This document shows positions 20,450-29,617 of a stretch of DNA of 64,000 nucleotides, in pieces. The DNA is from Lysinibacillus xylanilyticus. GTDB lineage: Bacteria; Bacillota; Bacilli; Bacillales_A; Planococcaceae. Position numbers and translations under genes: made by a program. The first letter of the stretch is position 1. Each line of letters starts with the position of its first letter. The notes under the pieces are model-generated. The model was not told the DNA's origin and searched no databases. It saw only the letters and a program-made list of their open reading frames with translations. Location of the stretch: NCBI RefSeq assembly GCF_001708185.1, contig NZ_MDDN01000001.1, forward strand, positions 868,001 through 932,000. The letters are read 5' to 3'.

Positions 20450-20488
20450 CAAGTTACCAAAAGTAATTAATTACTTTGTGTAACTTAC
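20450..20488. promoter_or_regulatory. Palindrome AAGTAATTAATTACTT with flanking AAGTTAC/GTAACTT
   Basis: Exact 16-bp palindrome at 20461-20476, framed by a second inverted pair AAGTTAC (20451) and GTAACTT (20480). It shares the AGTAA/TTACT wording with the neighbouring dyad, so the same regulator may bind repeatedly. Confidence 0.5.
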
Positions 20489-20726
20489 TATATATTAATA
20501 ATCATTTTGCGTCAAGTAATAAATTAAAACTTTGCTAATCTTAGCAGTTTCCCCACACTGCCAGCCGGACTTTCTCGGTTTTTAAAATTACAATATAAAT
20601 AAAACTCATTATTGTCCGTTTGCAAAATTGAATGATTAAGCGTTGTGCCATCGATTGAAACTTAACCAAATTCACCCTTAATATTCCGAAATTCCCTATC
20701 AAAAAGGAATATCACGGATCATCACC

Positions 20727-20866
20727 ATAACGTGTGGTTGATTTCCGTTCCGACTGGGCGCTTTCCTGGGGGCGTCCGATGAGCCGCTTCACTCGCGTTG
20801 CTCGCTCCAGGGTCTCATCTGTGACGCTAATCCCCAAGGAGTCGCCCAGTCTCCACTCCAATCAAC
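20727..20866. repeat. Compact copy of the GTTGATTTCCG...CAATCAAC repeat
   Basis: Inverted ends GTTGATTTCCGTTCCGACTG and CAGTCTCCACTCCAATCAAC enclose CCTGGGGGCGTCCGATGAGC. It is the unexpanded counterpart of 716-1120. Together with the following repeat it fills the 20335-20977 gap beyond the yceI control sites. Confidence 0.8.
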
Positions 20867-20888
20867 TAATATACAAAGCATACGTCTT

Positions 20889-20925
20889 AACAAATGTCAT
20901 CCACAACTTTTGGTGATGAGCCAAT
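20889..20925. repeat. Second copy of the ACAAATGTCATCC repeat
   Basis: Nearly identical to 19706-19744 and located directly after the preceding repeat, as a similar degenerate tail follows the copy at 716-1120. The two families therefore seem to travel together. Confidence 0.7.
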
Positions 20926-20977
20926 ATCACGGAAAAATTCCTGATATCCCCTGAATTCTATTAACAACGCCACTTAT

Positions 20978-21547
20978 TTAACTAAACATTTCCAATATAC
21001 CAATAATTAGAAGTAACAAACCAGATATAGCTGCAGAATATTTTCCAATAAATGTTTTTGTTAGTAAGCTTCCAAAATGACTACCTATACCAACTGTTAT
21101 AAATGAAAAAATGCCGATAGAGATTACTGTCCATATGACGGATATCCCGTTTGCGCCAATAGCAATGCCGCCAGCTAGACAGTTGGCAGATAAGACAAAA
21201 CCAAGTGTCATTGATTCTCTGAAAGAGATAATGTAATTTTTATCTTCATCAAATAATTCAGGTTTTTCTGCAATGCCTTGCTGAGAAAAACGATTTGACA
21301 CTAAAGTCCACAATCCTATAGTAACTAACAGTAAACTACCTAACAAATTAGCTGTATGTGGAGAAATGAATTCATCAATCGTACTCCCGGCTGTAACTGC
21401 AACATATGTGACGATCATGGAAATGACCGCTATAGCTGCGTTCGATAAAACGGGGATCTTTACACGTTTTATCCCATAGGCAAGACCTATACCTAAATTA
21501 TCTAAGTTTGCGGCTATGCCTATAAGAATGATGGTTACCCAATGCAT
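20978..21547 (-). CDS. ytaF: YtaF-type sporulation membrane protein (MntP-like)
   Basis: A 189-residue membrane protein with about six helices. It opens MHWVTIILIGIAANLDNLGIGLAYGIK; the D in ANLDN and the later SANCLAGGIAIGANG repeat the two-fold motif of MntP/YtaF manganese exporters. YtaF is named from a sporulation-linked Bacillus protein; metal export is inferred from the family. The ATG at 21547 is preceded by GAGGAGG; the frame to 21589 has no better site. No neighbouring gene is co-oriented closely. Confidence 0.85.
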   Translation of the reverse strand: MHWVTIILIGIAANLDNLGIGLAYGIKRVKIPVLSNAAIAVISMIVTYVAVTAGSTIDEFISPHTANLLGSLLLVTIGLWTLVSNRFSQQGIAEKPELFDEDKNYIISFRESMTLGFVLSANCLAGGIAIGANGISVIWTVISIGIFSFITVGIGSHFGSLLTKTFIGKYSAAISGLLLLIIGILEMFS

Positions 21548-21655
21548 ACTTTTCCTCCTCAAAATATTTGAAGCATTTGCACATATCATATGAGGAAAAA
21601 AATATTTTGTTCAGCCATCTTTGTATGGAATTGAATCGTGAAAAACTTGAGTTCT

Positions 21656-21815
21656 TTAAGATTCAATGTCATTTACAAGCAAAGCACTGATGAATACTAA
21701 TGTTGTCACTTCAGTTATTAAAGTATTAAAGTACTGGACATCTTCTTCATATTGAATTCCACTTTTTTGAAATAATTCATAATCAGGTGTTACTTTTATT
21801 TTTATAAAATTTCAA
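21656..21815 (-). pseudogene. Small frameshifted gene, unknown
   Basis: A GAGGAG box 5 bases before a TTG at 21815 starts MKFYKNKSNT and stops. Dropping one A from the AAAAA run would instead read IKVTPDYELFQKSGIQYEED and continue to LVNDIES with a stop at 21656, about 52 residues. The good ribosome site and gene-like composition suggest a real small gene with a one-base insertion. No family recognised. The rest of 21548-21939 is empty. Confidence 0.4.
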
Positions 21816-21939
21816 TTTGCTCCTCACGTAAATTGCACTTTTTAGAATTATAAAATCCATTGAGTAATCATCGTTAAGAAGTCTAAAATGAGGTCGTTTC
21901 AGTATTATTTCATACATTATTTAGCTGAATACTCGACAT

Positions 21940-22941
21940 TTATTTTAAAATAATACTATTTTCACCTATTACTTTTTCTATAAATACTTTTACTAAATTA
22001 GGATCAAACTTAATGCCCTTCTGTTCTTTTAAATATGAAAGTGCCTCTTCTTTTGTCCAAGATTTTTTATAAGCTCTACTACTAACTAAAGCGTCATATA
22101 CATCTACTATTGATATAACTCTCGCTTCAAATGGAATTTCTTCTCCTTTTAATCCCATTGGATATCCTGATCCATCCCAATTCTCATGATGAGATTTAAT
22201 AATATTCCTTGCTATTTCCATATCTTCAAAGAGTTTATTGTTCATTTCATCAGATATTTTATTTAATACATCGATACCGATAAGAGGATGCATCTCCATG
22301 ATTTTTCTTTCATGAATTGTTAATGTACCCGTTTTATACAGTATCGACTCTGGAATTCCGGATTTACCAATGTCATGCAATACACTGTATTGAATAATTT
22401 TATTAATATACTCTACAGATAAATTATATGATCTATCTTCAAAGAGGCTTAGCAAGAGTTTCTCTGAAAGCTTTTGCACATTTAAAAGATGTTCCGCGAT
22501 ATCTACATCACGCATTTCACTTGATAGAGCTAACAATTTAAATAATTCCTTTTGATCTATTTGTTTCTGATTCACTTCTTCTATCAATAGTTGTTCTGCC
22601 ATGCGCATTACTCCTACATAATAAACAATTCCTTTTATTTCAATTGGAGTAATCGTTATAAATGAGTACCTTTGCTCTAATGATTTGTTGACATTAACCA
22701 TTGCCCCTGACCACGTTTTTCCATTTCTCAATGTACTTTCTATCGATTTATACATAACAAATGGTGTTGCACTCGATTTTAAACACCCTACTGGTAATCC
22801 AATTAGAAATTCTCTTTTATAGCCAGTGCTAATTTCATATTGTTGATTCACATCAATGATAAATTGATCTTCATCAACAATTACAACAGCATCACCCAGT
22901 TTTAAAAAATACGTTAATTCTTTTGGTATTTTTTTGCTCAT
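21940..22941 (-). CDS. PAS-HD-GYP domain protein (putative c-di-GMP phosphodiesterase)
   Basis: A 333-residue cytoplasmic protein. Residues 10-115 form a PAS domain (DAVVIVDEDQFIIDVNQQYE, then GLPVGCLKS). Residues about 140-325 are an HD-GYP domain with SVLHDIGKSGIPESILYK, HPLIGIDVL, HHENWDGSGYP and DVYDALVSSRAYK. All the usual metal and GYP residues are present, so c-di-GMP hydrolysis is plausible. A GAGGAG site precedes the ATG, which lies 15 bases past the HemAT stop, so it is co-transcribed with that oxygen sensor. Output could link oxygen to motility or biofilm choice, which is an inference. Confidence 0.9.
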   Translation of the reverse strand: MSKKIPKELTYFLKLGDAVVIVDEDQFIIDVNQQYEISTGYKREFLIGLPVGCLKSSATPFVMYKSIESTLRNGKTWSGAMVNVNKSLEQRYSFITITPIEIKGIVYYVGVMRMAEQLLIEEVNQKQIDQKELFKLLALSSEMRDVDIAEHLLNVQKLSEKLLLSLFEDRSYNLSVEYINKIIQYSVLHDIGKSGIPESILYKTGTLTIHERKIMEMHPLIGIDVLNKISDEMNNKLFEDMEIARNIIKSHHENWDGSGYPMGLKGEEIPFEARVISIVDVYDALVSSRAYKKSWTKEEALSYLKEQKGIKFDPNLVKVFIEKVIGENSIILK

Positions 22942-22956
22942 TCGGAAAACTCCTCA

Positions 22957-24255
22957 TCAATTGTTTAATTCATTAGCAAAACTAGCAGGTCGGTTAGCCG
23001 ACAATGCAACTTCATCAAATGCTTTACCCAATTCTTTCACGACATCAACAAAAATCCCCAATTCTTCCTGTGAATATTTATTATGTTCTTGTATTTCCTT
23101 CATAGATTGTAAGATTTGCTCAAAAAATATGTCTGTTTGTTTCATAATTTCATGCCCGTCATGAACGGATTGGTTTATCATGTCAAGTGAAGATGATAAC
23201 TTTTCCACATTAGTTACGGTGGATAAAATTAAATGAGCTACATTTGAGACTGATTTTTTCGTTACTTCTGATAGTTTCTTAACTTCTTCTGCTACAACTG
23301 CAAATCCTCTGCCATGTTCGCCAGCCCTTGCTGCTTCAATTGCTGCATTAAAAGATAATAATTTTGTTTGATCGGCTATTTCCGTTACAATATCTATAAT
23401 GCCTTGGACTTCCTCTGTTATCTTTAACAATTCTTTTATATCATTGGAGATTATTTGGACAGCCTCATAAACTTCCATCATATTACTATTTTGTTTACTT
23501 ATTTGAACTTTTTCATTTTCAGCCCTCTCTTCTGCTAAAGCAGATAACTCTTTTCCGGCATTGACGATCTCCATCATTTCTGTGCAAAGAATATGTAATT
23601 CCTTAAATGTCGCATTAGTTTGTTCTGAAATAAATACTAGATTTTCAGTTGAATTGACAACTTGAAATCCAGTTTTTGCTGCCTGTTTATTTGATTTTTC
23701 TTTAATTTTACTTGTCTCTTTATCGTATTCTTCAAGAACTATTTGTTGCTCTAAGTTAAATAATTTTGAAAGTGCTTTTACATTAGAATAATAAAGCTCT
23801 TTATCAGAAAAATTCTTTTCGATCATCTCAATAACTGTTATAAACAAATTTTGAAAGGCGCATAAATACCATTTTGTCTGTAGACCAATTTTCACATGCA
23901 TTTGCGCTATTCTAGCTCTTTTTAAAAAATATTCATCATCAATTATTCCCGAAAACATTTCTAAAATATGTAATTTTAAAGTTTTCTTTAAATCATCCAC
24001 TGAACTATTTTTTTTAATAAGAGTCAATAAAGAATCTTCCAATTCTAGATTATTGTAAAAGCGATCAACAATGTCATCTATTGCTTCTTCAATAAATGGC
24101 TGCAAGTTTTTAATTACTTGTAAGTCTTCTAGTGAAAATTTAATCATTTTTATTTGTTTCTCTATTTCACTGCCATTTTGAATATTCATCATTATATTAC
24201 TTTTGAGTAATATAATGTCGTGATCTATCTGTATATTTTTATTTTTCCAGCGCAT
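22957..24255 (-). CDS. hemAT: HemAT-type haem oxygen sensor and chemotaxis transducer
   Basis: Soluble globin-coupled transducer of 432 residues, the same length as Bacillus HemAT. The protoglobin domain covers about 35-190, with the proximal haem His120 in [21 protein letters not shown]. The signalling tip [28 protein letters not shown] with [10 protein letters not shown] is near 300, as in methyl-accepting proteins that contact CheA/CheW. There are no membrane helices. The GGAGGT site is 6 bases before the ATG. It is the middle gene of a probable three-gene operon with an Mga-like regulator upstream (39-base gap) and a PAS-HD-GYP protein downstream. Confidence 0.92.
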   Translation of the reverse strand: MRWKNKNIQIDHDIILLKSNIMMNIQNGSEIEKQIKMIKFSLEDLQVIKNLQPFIEEAIDDIVDRFYNNLELEDSLLTLIKKNSSVDDLKKTLKLHILEMFSGIIDDEYFLKRARIAQMHVKIGLQTKWYLCAFQNLFITVIEMIEKNFSDKELYYSNVKALSKLFNLEQQIVLEEYDKETSKIKEKSNKQAAKTGFQVVNSTENLVFISEQTNATFKELHILCTEMMEIVNAGKELSALAEERAENEKVQISKQNSNMMEVYEAVQIISNDIKELLKITEEVQGIIDIVTEIADQTKLLSFNAAIEAARAGEHGRGFAVVAEEVKKLSEVTKKSVSNVAHLILSTVTNVEKLSSSLDMINQSVHDGHEIMKQTDIFFEQILQSMKEIQEHNKYSQEELGIFVDVVKELGKAFDEVALSANRPASFANELNN

Positions 24256-24294
24256 GAATCAACCTCCATTTCTCAAAAAAGCGAATATTTTTCT

Positions 24295-25788
24295 TTAAAC
24301 ATCACTTAGTAAAGTTTTCAATAGTAACTTATTTGGCTGTTGATACTTTTTAAAATAGATCTCCTGTAGCCTTTTTCCTAACCTTTCATAGTCTCCTCTC
24401 GAAGGAACTGAATTCCAAACAAATATATCTTCTGGTTTTTTTTGAATATTTAAGTAAAAGCGGTCTGCTATGATTAACTCTGCTTCTTCATCTTCAGAAC
24501 ATAACTCAACATGGACAAAAACACGTTTTACTTGATTGAATAGATAAGGTATATCATTTATCATCGAAAATATTTTTATTTTTATGGTATCTCTATTAAT
24601 AATACTTAATGTTTGCTTTAGTAATTTATGATATCGACCGATTAATACTTCTCTACGTTTAAATACGATAGCAAAGTCTTTATTATCTAATAGACGATCA
24701 TAAAACTGATTCATGATTTCGATTTGAGCAGTTTCATGCATTTCTAATCGCTTCTTATAAAGATCTTCTTTAAATAAACTAGCTGGACCTGAAAATGTTA
24801 ATATAAAATAATGAAGATGTAGTAAATTTATAAAAAGTGCCCCATATTCTTCTACATCTAAAGTAACGGAAAAATGTTCCATAAATATTTCCATCCAATA
24901 TAGAGTTACTTGTATAAATAGCTCCTGATTATGGTGCTGGGCAAAATTCATCAATAAACTTGCGTCATTATCTTTCTTTTGATAATGACGCATGCAACAA
25001 ATTATGGAAAATGAAAACATTGTTTCTAATTCAATTTCTTCTTCTGATAAAGTTGTAAATTCTTCGAAGATATACTTGATTTTTTCCGATAATTGCTCAT
25101 AGTTATGATGATGTTTTGTAAAGTTTGCATACATTGGATGATATTCAATTAAGCAATCTAATTTTGCACGTGTTAGGCAAATGGCAAGCCAGTATAAAAC
25201 AGGTTCGGAGTATTCTATATTTACTTCCTTCATTCTTTCTAGAATTTCTTCTCTTGATACGAGAGTAAATGGCCATACTTCCCCCCAACACGAGTTCCAA
25301 TAGAACAAGAAGTAGAAATAACGAATTTGTTTTTCCGTACCTTCTAAAATGACCGTTTCAAGGGATGTATACTTCAAATGAAATTGACTTAACAAAGGTT
25401 TAACTTTTTTTATACGTCGATATATGGAGGGTACACTGGTGAAATTTTCCAAAGCAAACATATTAATATCATTAAAATCATTGTAAAAAATCTGATCAAA
25501 AGCTCTATAAGTTAATGACTTTTGTAAATAATACCTTTCAATCGTTTTAATAGAGAAATTGTCTTTGTAGTCTAATTGAAAATACTTATGCTCTACTTTT
25601 TGGATAACCGCAGATTCTGTAATAGATCCCAAATCATTCGAAATTTCCTCAATTATTTTTATAATTGTTCTTTCTGACAGAGACATCTTTTGAGCTAACT
25701 CTAAACTTGAATACAGTCTCTGTTCTTTATAAATATGATGTAAAACCTTTATTTTTTGTAAAGCTAAACGATCTAAAAAATTATACAT
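24295..25788 (-). CDS. Mga/AtxA-like helix-turn-helix regulator
   Basis: A 497-residue protein starting MYNFLDRLALQKIKVLHHIY. A winged-helix pair is visible near residues 25-50 (YSSLELAQKMSLSERTIIKIIEEI), the position and wording of the Mga-type HTH. The middle is helical and hydrophobic as in PRD-like domains of Mga/AtxA, and the C-terminus resembles an EIIB-like fold. Mga-family proteins often sense PTS phosphorylation; conserved regulatory histidines could not be assigned with confidence. The position directly upstream of hemAT in the same direction suggests co-regulation of oxygen-related output. Confidence 0.75.
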   Translation of the reverse strand: MYNFLDRLALQKIKVLHHIYKEQRLYSSLELAQKMSLSERTIIKIIEEISNDLGSITESAVIQKVEHKYFQLDYKDNFSIKTIERYYLQKSLTYRAFDQIFYNDFNDINMFALENFTSVPSIYRRIKKVKPLLSQFHLKYTSLETVILEGTEKQIRYFYFLFYWNSCWGEVWPFTLVSREEILERMKEVNIEYSEPVLYWLAICLTRAKLDCLIEYHPMYANFTKHHHNYEQLSEKIKYIFEEFTTLSEEEIELETMFSFSIICCMRHYQKKDNDASLLMNFAQHHNQELFIQVTLYWMEIFMEHFSVTLDVEEYGALFINLLHLHYFILTFSGPASLFKEDLYKKRLEMHETAQIEIMNQFYDRLLDNKDFAIVFKRREVLIGRYHKLLKQTLSIINRDTIKIKIFSMINDIPYLFNQVKRVFVHVELCSEDEEAELIIADRFYLNIQKKPEDIFVWNSVPSRGDYERLGKRLQEIYFKKYQQPNKLLLKTLLSDV

Positions 25789-26328
25789 AAAAACACCTCA
25801 ATGTCTTACGCTAACACCTTCTAGCTGTGTCAATAATAAACTATTAAAATTAGATAAGTTTATATAGCTCTTATCAATAAATTCTATTCCCGTTTTTCAC
25901 GACACTAAACATCAAAAAGGATTTTTATCAATACTTTTTGACTACCACAGAGTATAAACTCGACAACAGAACGGATGTTTCGTGTATATTTCACTCCCAT
26001 CAAATACTCTTTTAACCAACAAAAAATCTTATTTTAATCAAATTCACTCATTTTGAGCAACCATGTATAAAGTCTCTTGTTTTTCAGGATAATAGGTAAA
26101 CTATAACAAGTATTTTATAATATGCAAAATCACTATTTGTTCGATTTTATGCATGATTTGATAATCCTAATATCCTTTCACAACACAACATCTTTTTCCG
26201 GGACATTTTTAATACGATAAAATTTTTATCTGTTTATAGGTAAATCTAATTTCCTATGTGATTTTTCAACAACAATACTTCATTTTCTTCCTTGAATAAT
26301 ACTTGCTAATGGCATAGCTACTTAAATA

Positions 26329-26362
26329 GAAAAAGAGATGTATCAAATTACGATACATCTCC
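26329..26362 (-). terminator. Terminator after a decayed exported gene
   Basis: GGAGATGTATCG pairs with GATACATCTC on the minus strand and is followed by TTTTTCTATTT. It marks the end of the remnant at 26413-26800. Confidence 0.8.
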
Positions 26363-26412
26363 TTAACAGTCATACTTTATAAACCGAGCACTCGATACAT
26401 TAACGCCTTAAA

Positions 26413-26800
26413 TTATGCCGGTGGTAAGTTTTTATTTGGTCTGAAAATGCTATCTGCATAGCCTTTAATAATACATCGCTTGGCAATCTCCTCATTCATA
26501 AAGCCCCTCTTTATCCATTGGTAGTACAATGGTAGGTCTTCTATTACTATATCTTTCACTAAATCCCTTGCTTTTATATTTGATACCAGTTAGTAAATGT
26601 ATAACCTTCCTTCTTACTCTTAAACACTTTGGTCCTTATTTCTACACTGGTTGTCATTAATCTCATTTATCCTTTGATTCACCTTTATAACCTATAAGGG
26701 CAACAACGTCATCCACACTCTCTGTTATCTATTCATCTTCAGCGTAAGCAGGCACAATACTTGTGATAATTAAGAAAATATATATAACAGTCAATAGCAA
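26413..26800 (-). pseudogene. Remnant of an exported protein, possibly with an SLH-like end
   Basis: At 26800 a frame reads LLLTVIYIFLIITSIVPAYA, then EDE and a stop: a classical signal peptide with an AYA cleavage site. After the stop ITESVDDVVALIGYKGESKDK remains in frame. Further down (26588-26413) an open stretch reads DLVKDIVIEDLPLYYQWIKR and ends CIIKGYADSIFRPNKNLPPA. The KGY-x-D-x-x-FRPN wording is like S-layer homology domains, but the match is short. Several stops and no proper start make it a dead gene. It sits alone in the 25789-27074 gap, whose remainder shows nothing. Confidence 0.45.
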
Positions 26801-27074
26801 CCTTTATTTTTACACAATTCCCCAAAATAAGTTTATACATCACCCAAAATATAGTAATTGATAGCGGAATTATAGCATTATAAATGAATTTAATAAAATC
26901 AATTTTTGTTGTTTTTCTTGCATATTTTGATAATCGTTACAGAGCTAGGGGCAAATATAGCGATGTAAGTACCTATACTCACGGAAGGAAAACAATAAGC
27001 GAGACACATTCATCTGTAGTCGCGGCGTGCTTCCAGTTGCCTCTTAGCTTTTTCTATTGTTCTTCCTTTTGGTA

Positions 27075-28454
27075 CTAGATAGGAAATTCCATAACTGCTT
27101 TTAAACCTCTTTGATCTTCACCGTTCTCAAGAATTAGGCGTCCATGATGTGCCTGCACAATTCTTGCAACCATCGGAAGCCCCAGACCGTGACCTTGCTT
27201 GATAGTCCCCTTTCTCTTTGATGAGTAAGGTAACTCGGTAATATTCTTTAATTGTTCTTGCGGAATGCCTTGTCCATTATCCGTTACGATAAAGCGATAC
27301 TTGGAGCCTCCCTCAGACAAGTTGGTTTCCAGTATGATTTTGCATCCCTCTGGGTTGTGATGCATACTGTTTTGGACGAGGTTGTTAATTGCTCTAAGTA
27401 GTAATTTTTCATCTCCAATGATGTGAATCGCTTCGGTGGACAGTTTTAAATCAATGGCATGGCGATCATCTATTCCGTTATTTAAAAAATCTGTGGCAAC
27501 CTGTCTTGCCAAAACCGATAGTCGAATGTTCTTCAAATGTAAAGGTTGCATTTCATACTCAAGCATGGAGACCAAATTCAGGTCACTTACAAGGGATCGT
27601 AGCTTCTCGCCTTGGCGCCGGATAATGCTGGCCTGATGTCTTTGCTCGTCTAGCAGGTCCGAATTTTCTTCCATTTCACTTGCGTAGCCGAGAACTAGCG
27701 ACAGGGGCGTTCGAATATCATGCGAAATCCCAGCAATCCAATTGGAGCGAGCTTCATCCCGAGCCTTTAACGCATCCGTTTTATTTTGAAGCATAGTAGA
27801 CGTGGAATTAATGCTCTGGGCCAAATCATCGAATATCCCATCGGCATCCAACTGAACCACTTCCTCCTTGGCAAGGTTGTGAACTCCATCCACAAGAGGA
27901 CGTATTTTTCTTATTAGTCGTGTCCCAATCATAATAGATATTAGCAAAGCGAGTATCACATTAGAAATCAGTAATAATATAAGCCGCAAAGGCAATGACT
28001 CTAACCAATCTGAGAGATAGTCAAATTGATACCTCCAGTGGCTTTTCTTTGGATATCCTACTACAATCAGACCGTCCTGATGCTCCCAAGTATAAACAGG
28101 ATATTCCATAAGATAATAACGTGAAAACTTGGCTACTTCTACTAGATTGTAGGATTGCGGAACATCATTAGGTAAATGGTAGTTCCATCGCACATGGCCA
28201 TCTTCACCGATTAACATAGCCCATGCATTGTTTTGCTGCAGCAGCTCGGCAGTGTTCTCGTTCAATCGGTAGCTGTCACCCTGTTTGTCCATACTTTGGG
28301 CCACTTGCTTCACCACGTTTTTTGGGGACGGAGACTGATTATTTTCTGTGAACACTAGCACGCATAACATTACTAAGTTAAAAATAAGCAGAAATATCGA
28401 GATTATAATAGTAGCGGCGACAAATCGTCGTAATATGCGAATAACTCCTTCCAC
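27075..28454 (-). CDS. Histidine kinase of peptide-sensing module 1
   Basis: Membrane histidine kinase of 459 residues. TM1 is at about 14-36, an extracytoplasmic sensor of about 115 residues follows, TM2 is at 155-177, then HAMP-like linker, and the phospho-acceptor His245 in AGISHDIRTPLS. The catalytic domain has NNLVQNSMHHNP (N box), VTDNGQGIPQEQ (G1) and GHGLGLPMVARIV (G2). It begins immediately after the response regulator stop, so it is the last gene of a six-gene unit: ATPase, two permeases, YxeA, regulator, kinase. It is likely to sense a cationic or lanthionine peptide at the membrane, inferred from the neighbours. Confidence 0.9.
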   Translation of the reverse strand: MEGVIRILRRFVAATIIISIFLLIFNLVMLCVLVFTENNQSPSPKNVVKQVAQSMDKQGDSYRLNENTAELLQQNNAWAMLIGEDGHVRWNYHLPNDVPQSYNLVEVAKFSRYYLMEYPVYTWEHQDGLIVVGYPKKSHWRYQFDYLSDWLESLPLRLILLLISNVILALLISIMIGTRLIRKIRPLVDGVHNLAKEEVVQLDADGIFDDLAQSINSTSTMLQNKTDALKARDEARSNWIAGISHDIRTPLSLVLGYASEMEENSDLLDEQRHQASIIRRQGEKLRSLVSDLNLVSMLEYEMQPLHLKNIRLSVLARQVATDFLNNGIDDRHAIDLKLSTEAIHIIGDEKLLLRAINNLVQNSMHHNPEGCKIILETNLSEGGSKYRFIVTDNGQGIPQEQLKNITELPYSSKRKGTIKQGHGLGLPMVARIVQAHHGRLILENGEDQRGLKAVMEFPI

Positions 28455-29168
28455 TTAACGCGTCTCTTTCACTAACAGTTTATATCCCAGTCCCCTGACA
28501 GTAAGAAGATAAAGTGGTTTGGATGGATCCACCTCGATTTTTTCACGAACCCGCCTTATGTGGACCATCAATGTATTTTCGTAACCGTAGCTGTCATCTC
28601 CCCAGACGGCCTGGCATAAGGCATCGCTTGTAACGATTCTCCCTTGATTTTCATACAATTTCACAAGTATAGCGTGCTCCTTTGCCGTCAATGGTAACTC
28701 CTTTTGATTCCCGTATACGACAGCACTTTCTAGATTAATAGTCTGTTCGCCTAATTGAAAAACAGACAATTGTTCCAAAATATGAGAGGAGTAGACCCTT
28801 TTCAGAATGGCCATAAGCCTTAAAACTAGTTCACGCGGTAGGAACGGTTTCACAATATAATCATCTGCCCCCAAGCCAAGTCCGAGTAAACGATCTTCAT
28901 CCTCGCCCCGTGCAGAAAGGAAAAGGACTGGCATTTCTGAGAACTGTCTGATGGAAGACAAAAGTGAGAATCCATCGCCATCAGGTAACATGACGTCGAG
29001 AATAGCTATATCAGGCTTATCTGTTTGGCAGATTGACAGGGCAGAACTGCAGTCAGTTGCATTATATATACGGAAAAAGCCCTCTTTTCTTAAAAAGCTT
29101 TCAATCATTTTTCTAATTTCCGGTTCATCATCTACTATTAATATTTTTTTGTCTTTTAAATTTACCAT
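28455..29168 (-). CDS. OmpR-family response regulator of module 1
   Basis: 237 residues. The receiver domain has the acidic pair in LIVDDEPEIR, the phosphorylation site Asp58 in LDVMLPDGDG, the switch Ser in FLSARGED and Lys in DDYIVKPF. A winged-helix DNA-binding domain fills about 130-235 (LTAKEHAILVKLYENQGRIV, VHIRRVREKIE, TVRGLGYKL). AGGTGA precedes the ATG. It is partnered with the kinase directly downstream and probably controls the ABC genes upstream in the same unit. Confidence 0.93.
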   Translation of the reverse strand: MVNLKDKKILIVDDEPEIRKMIESFLRKEGFFRIYNATDCSSALSICQTDKPDIAILDVMLPDGDGFSLLSSIRQFSEMPVLFLSARGEDEDRLLGLGLGADDYIVKPFLPRELVLRLMAILKRVYSSHILEQLSVFQLGEQTINLESAVVYGNQKELPLTAKEHAILVKLYENQGRIVTSDALCQAVWGDDSYGYENTLMVHIRRVREKIEVDPSKPLYLLTVRGLGYKLLVKETR

Positions 29169-29246
29169 GCTGCATCACCTGACTTTTATTATACATGAAT
29201 AGGAGATTCATCAGTATTTTCCCAATTTCATTCGAAGGCTTTCTTT

Positions 29247-29597
29247 TTATTTTTGATATTTCTGTTGCACCGCTTCTGGTAACTCCTCGAAGTCAACTTC
29301 TTCCCAATAAGTGACGCCTCGAATCCGTGTGTAATTAAGTCGGATATACGCTCCTTCTCTCAATTGCTTTCCAGCCGAAAATTCAAGCTTTTGTTCCTTC
29401 CCTTTCTTATTGTAGACAGTTAATTCATAGTCGTAACGTCCATTGTTATCCTGAATACCAGAGTCGGATATCATTGTATAATAGATAGTTTTTCCCGCAG
29501 GATTTTCAGGTGTTAGCTTCTCTGGGGTTAAGAAGAAAAACCACATGCATGCACCAAGCACGATGAAAAGCCCCAGCATCAACAATATTTTTTTCAT
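29247..29597 (-). CDS. YxeA-family (DUF1093) protein
   Basis: 116 residues with an N-terminal helix MLGLFIVLGACMWFFF that may be an anchor or signal. The soluble part carries KTIYYTMISDSGI, YDYELTVYNKKGKEQKLEF, LREGAYIRLNYTRIRGVTYWEEV and ELP at the end, the wording of YxeA/DUF1093 proteins, which form small OB-like barrels and often lie beside bacitracin- or lantibiotic-type ABC transporters. Function unproven. A GGAGG site precedes the ATG. It sits between the permeases and the regulator of module 1; modules 2 and 3 lack it. Confidence 0.85.
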   Translation of the reverse strand: MKKILLMLGLFIVLGACMWFFFLTPEKLTPENPAGKTIYYTMISDSGIQDNNGRYDYELTVYNKKGKEQKLEFSAGKQLREGAYIRLNYTRIRGVTYWEEVDFEELPEAVQQKYQK

Positions 29598-29617
29598 CTA
29601 AATTCCTCCAAGTGTAA

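Noticed and set aside
25789..26400. A hidden gene in the long AT-rich gap
   Set aside because: Both strands have frequent stops and no ribosome site; only the remnant at 26413-26800 is supported.
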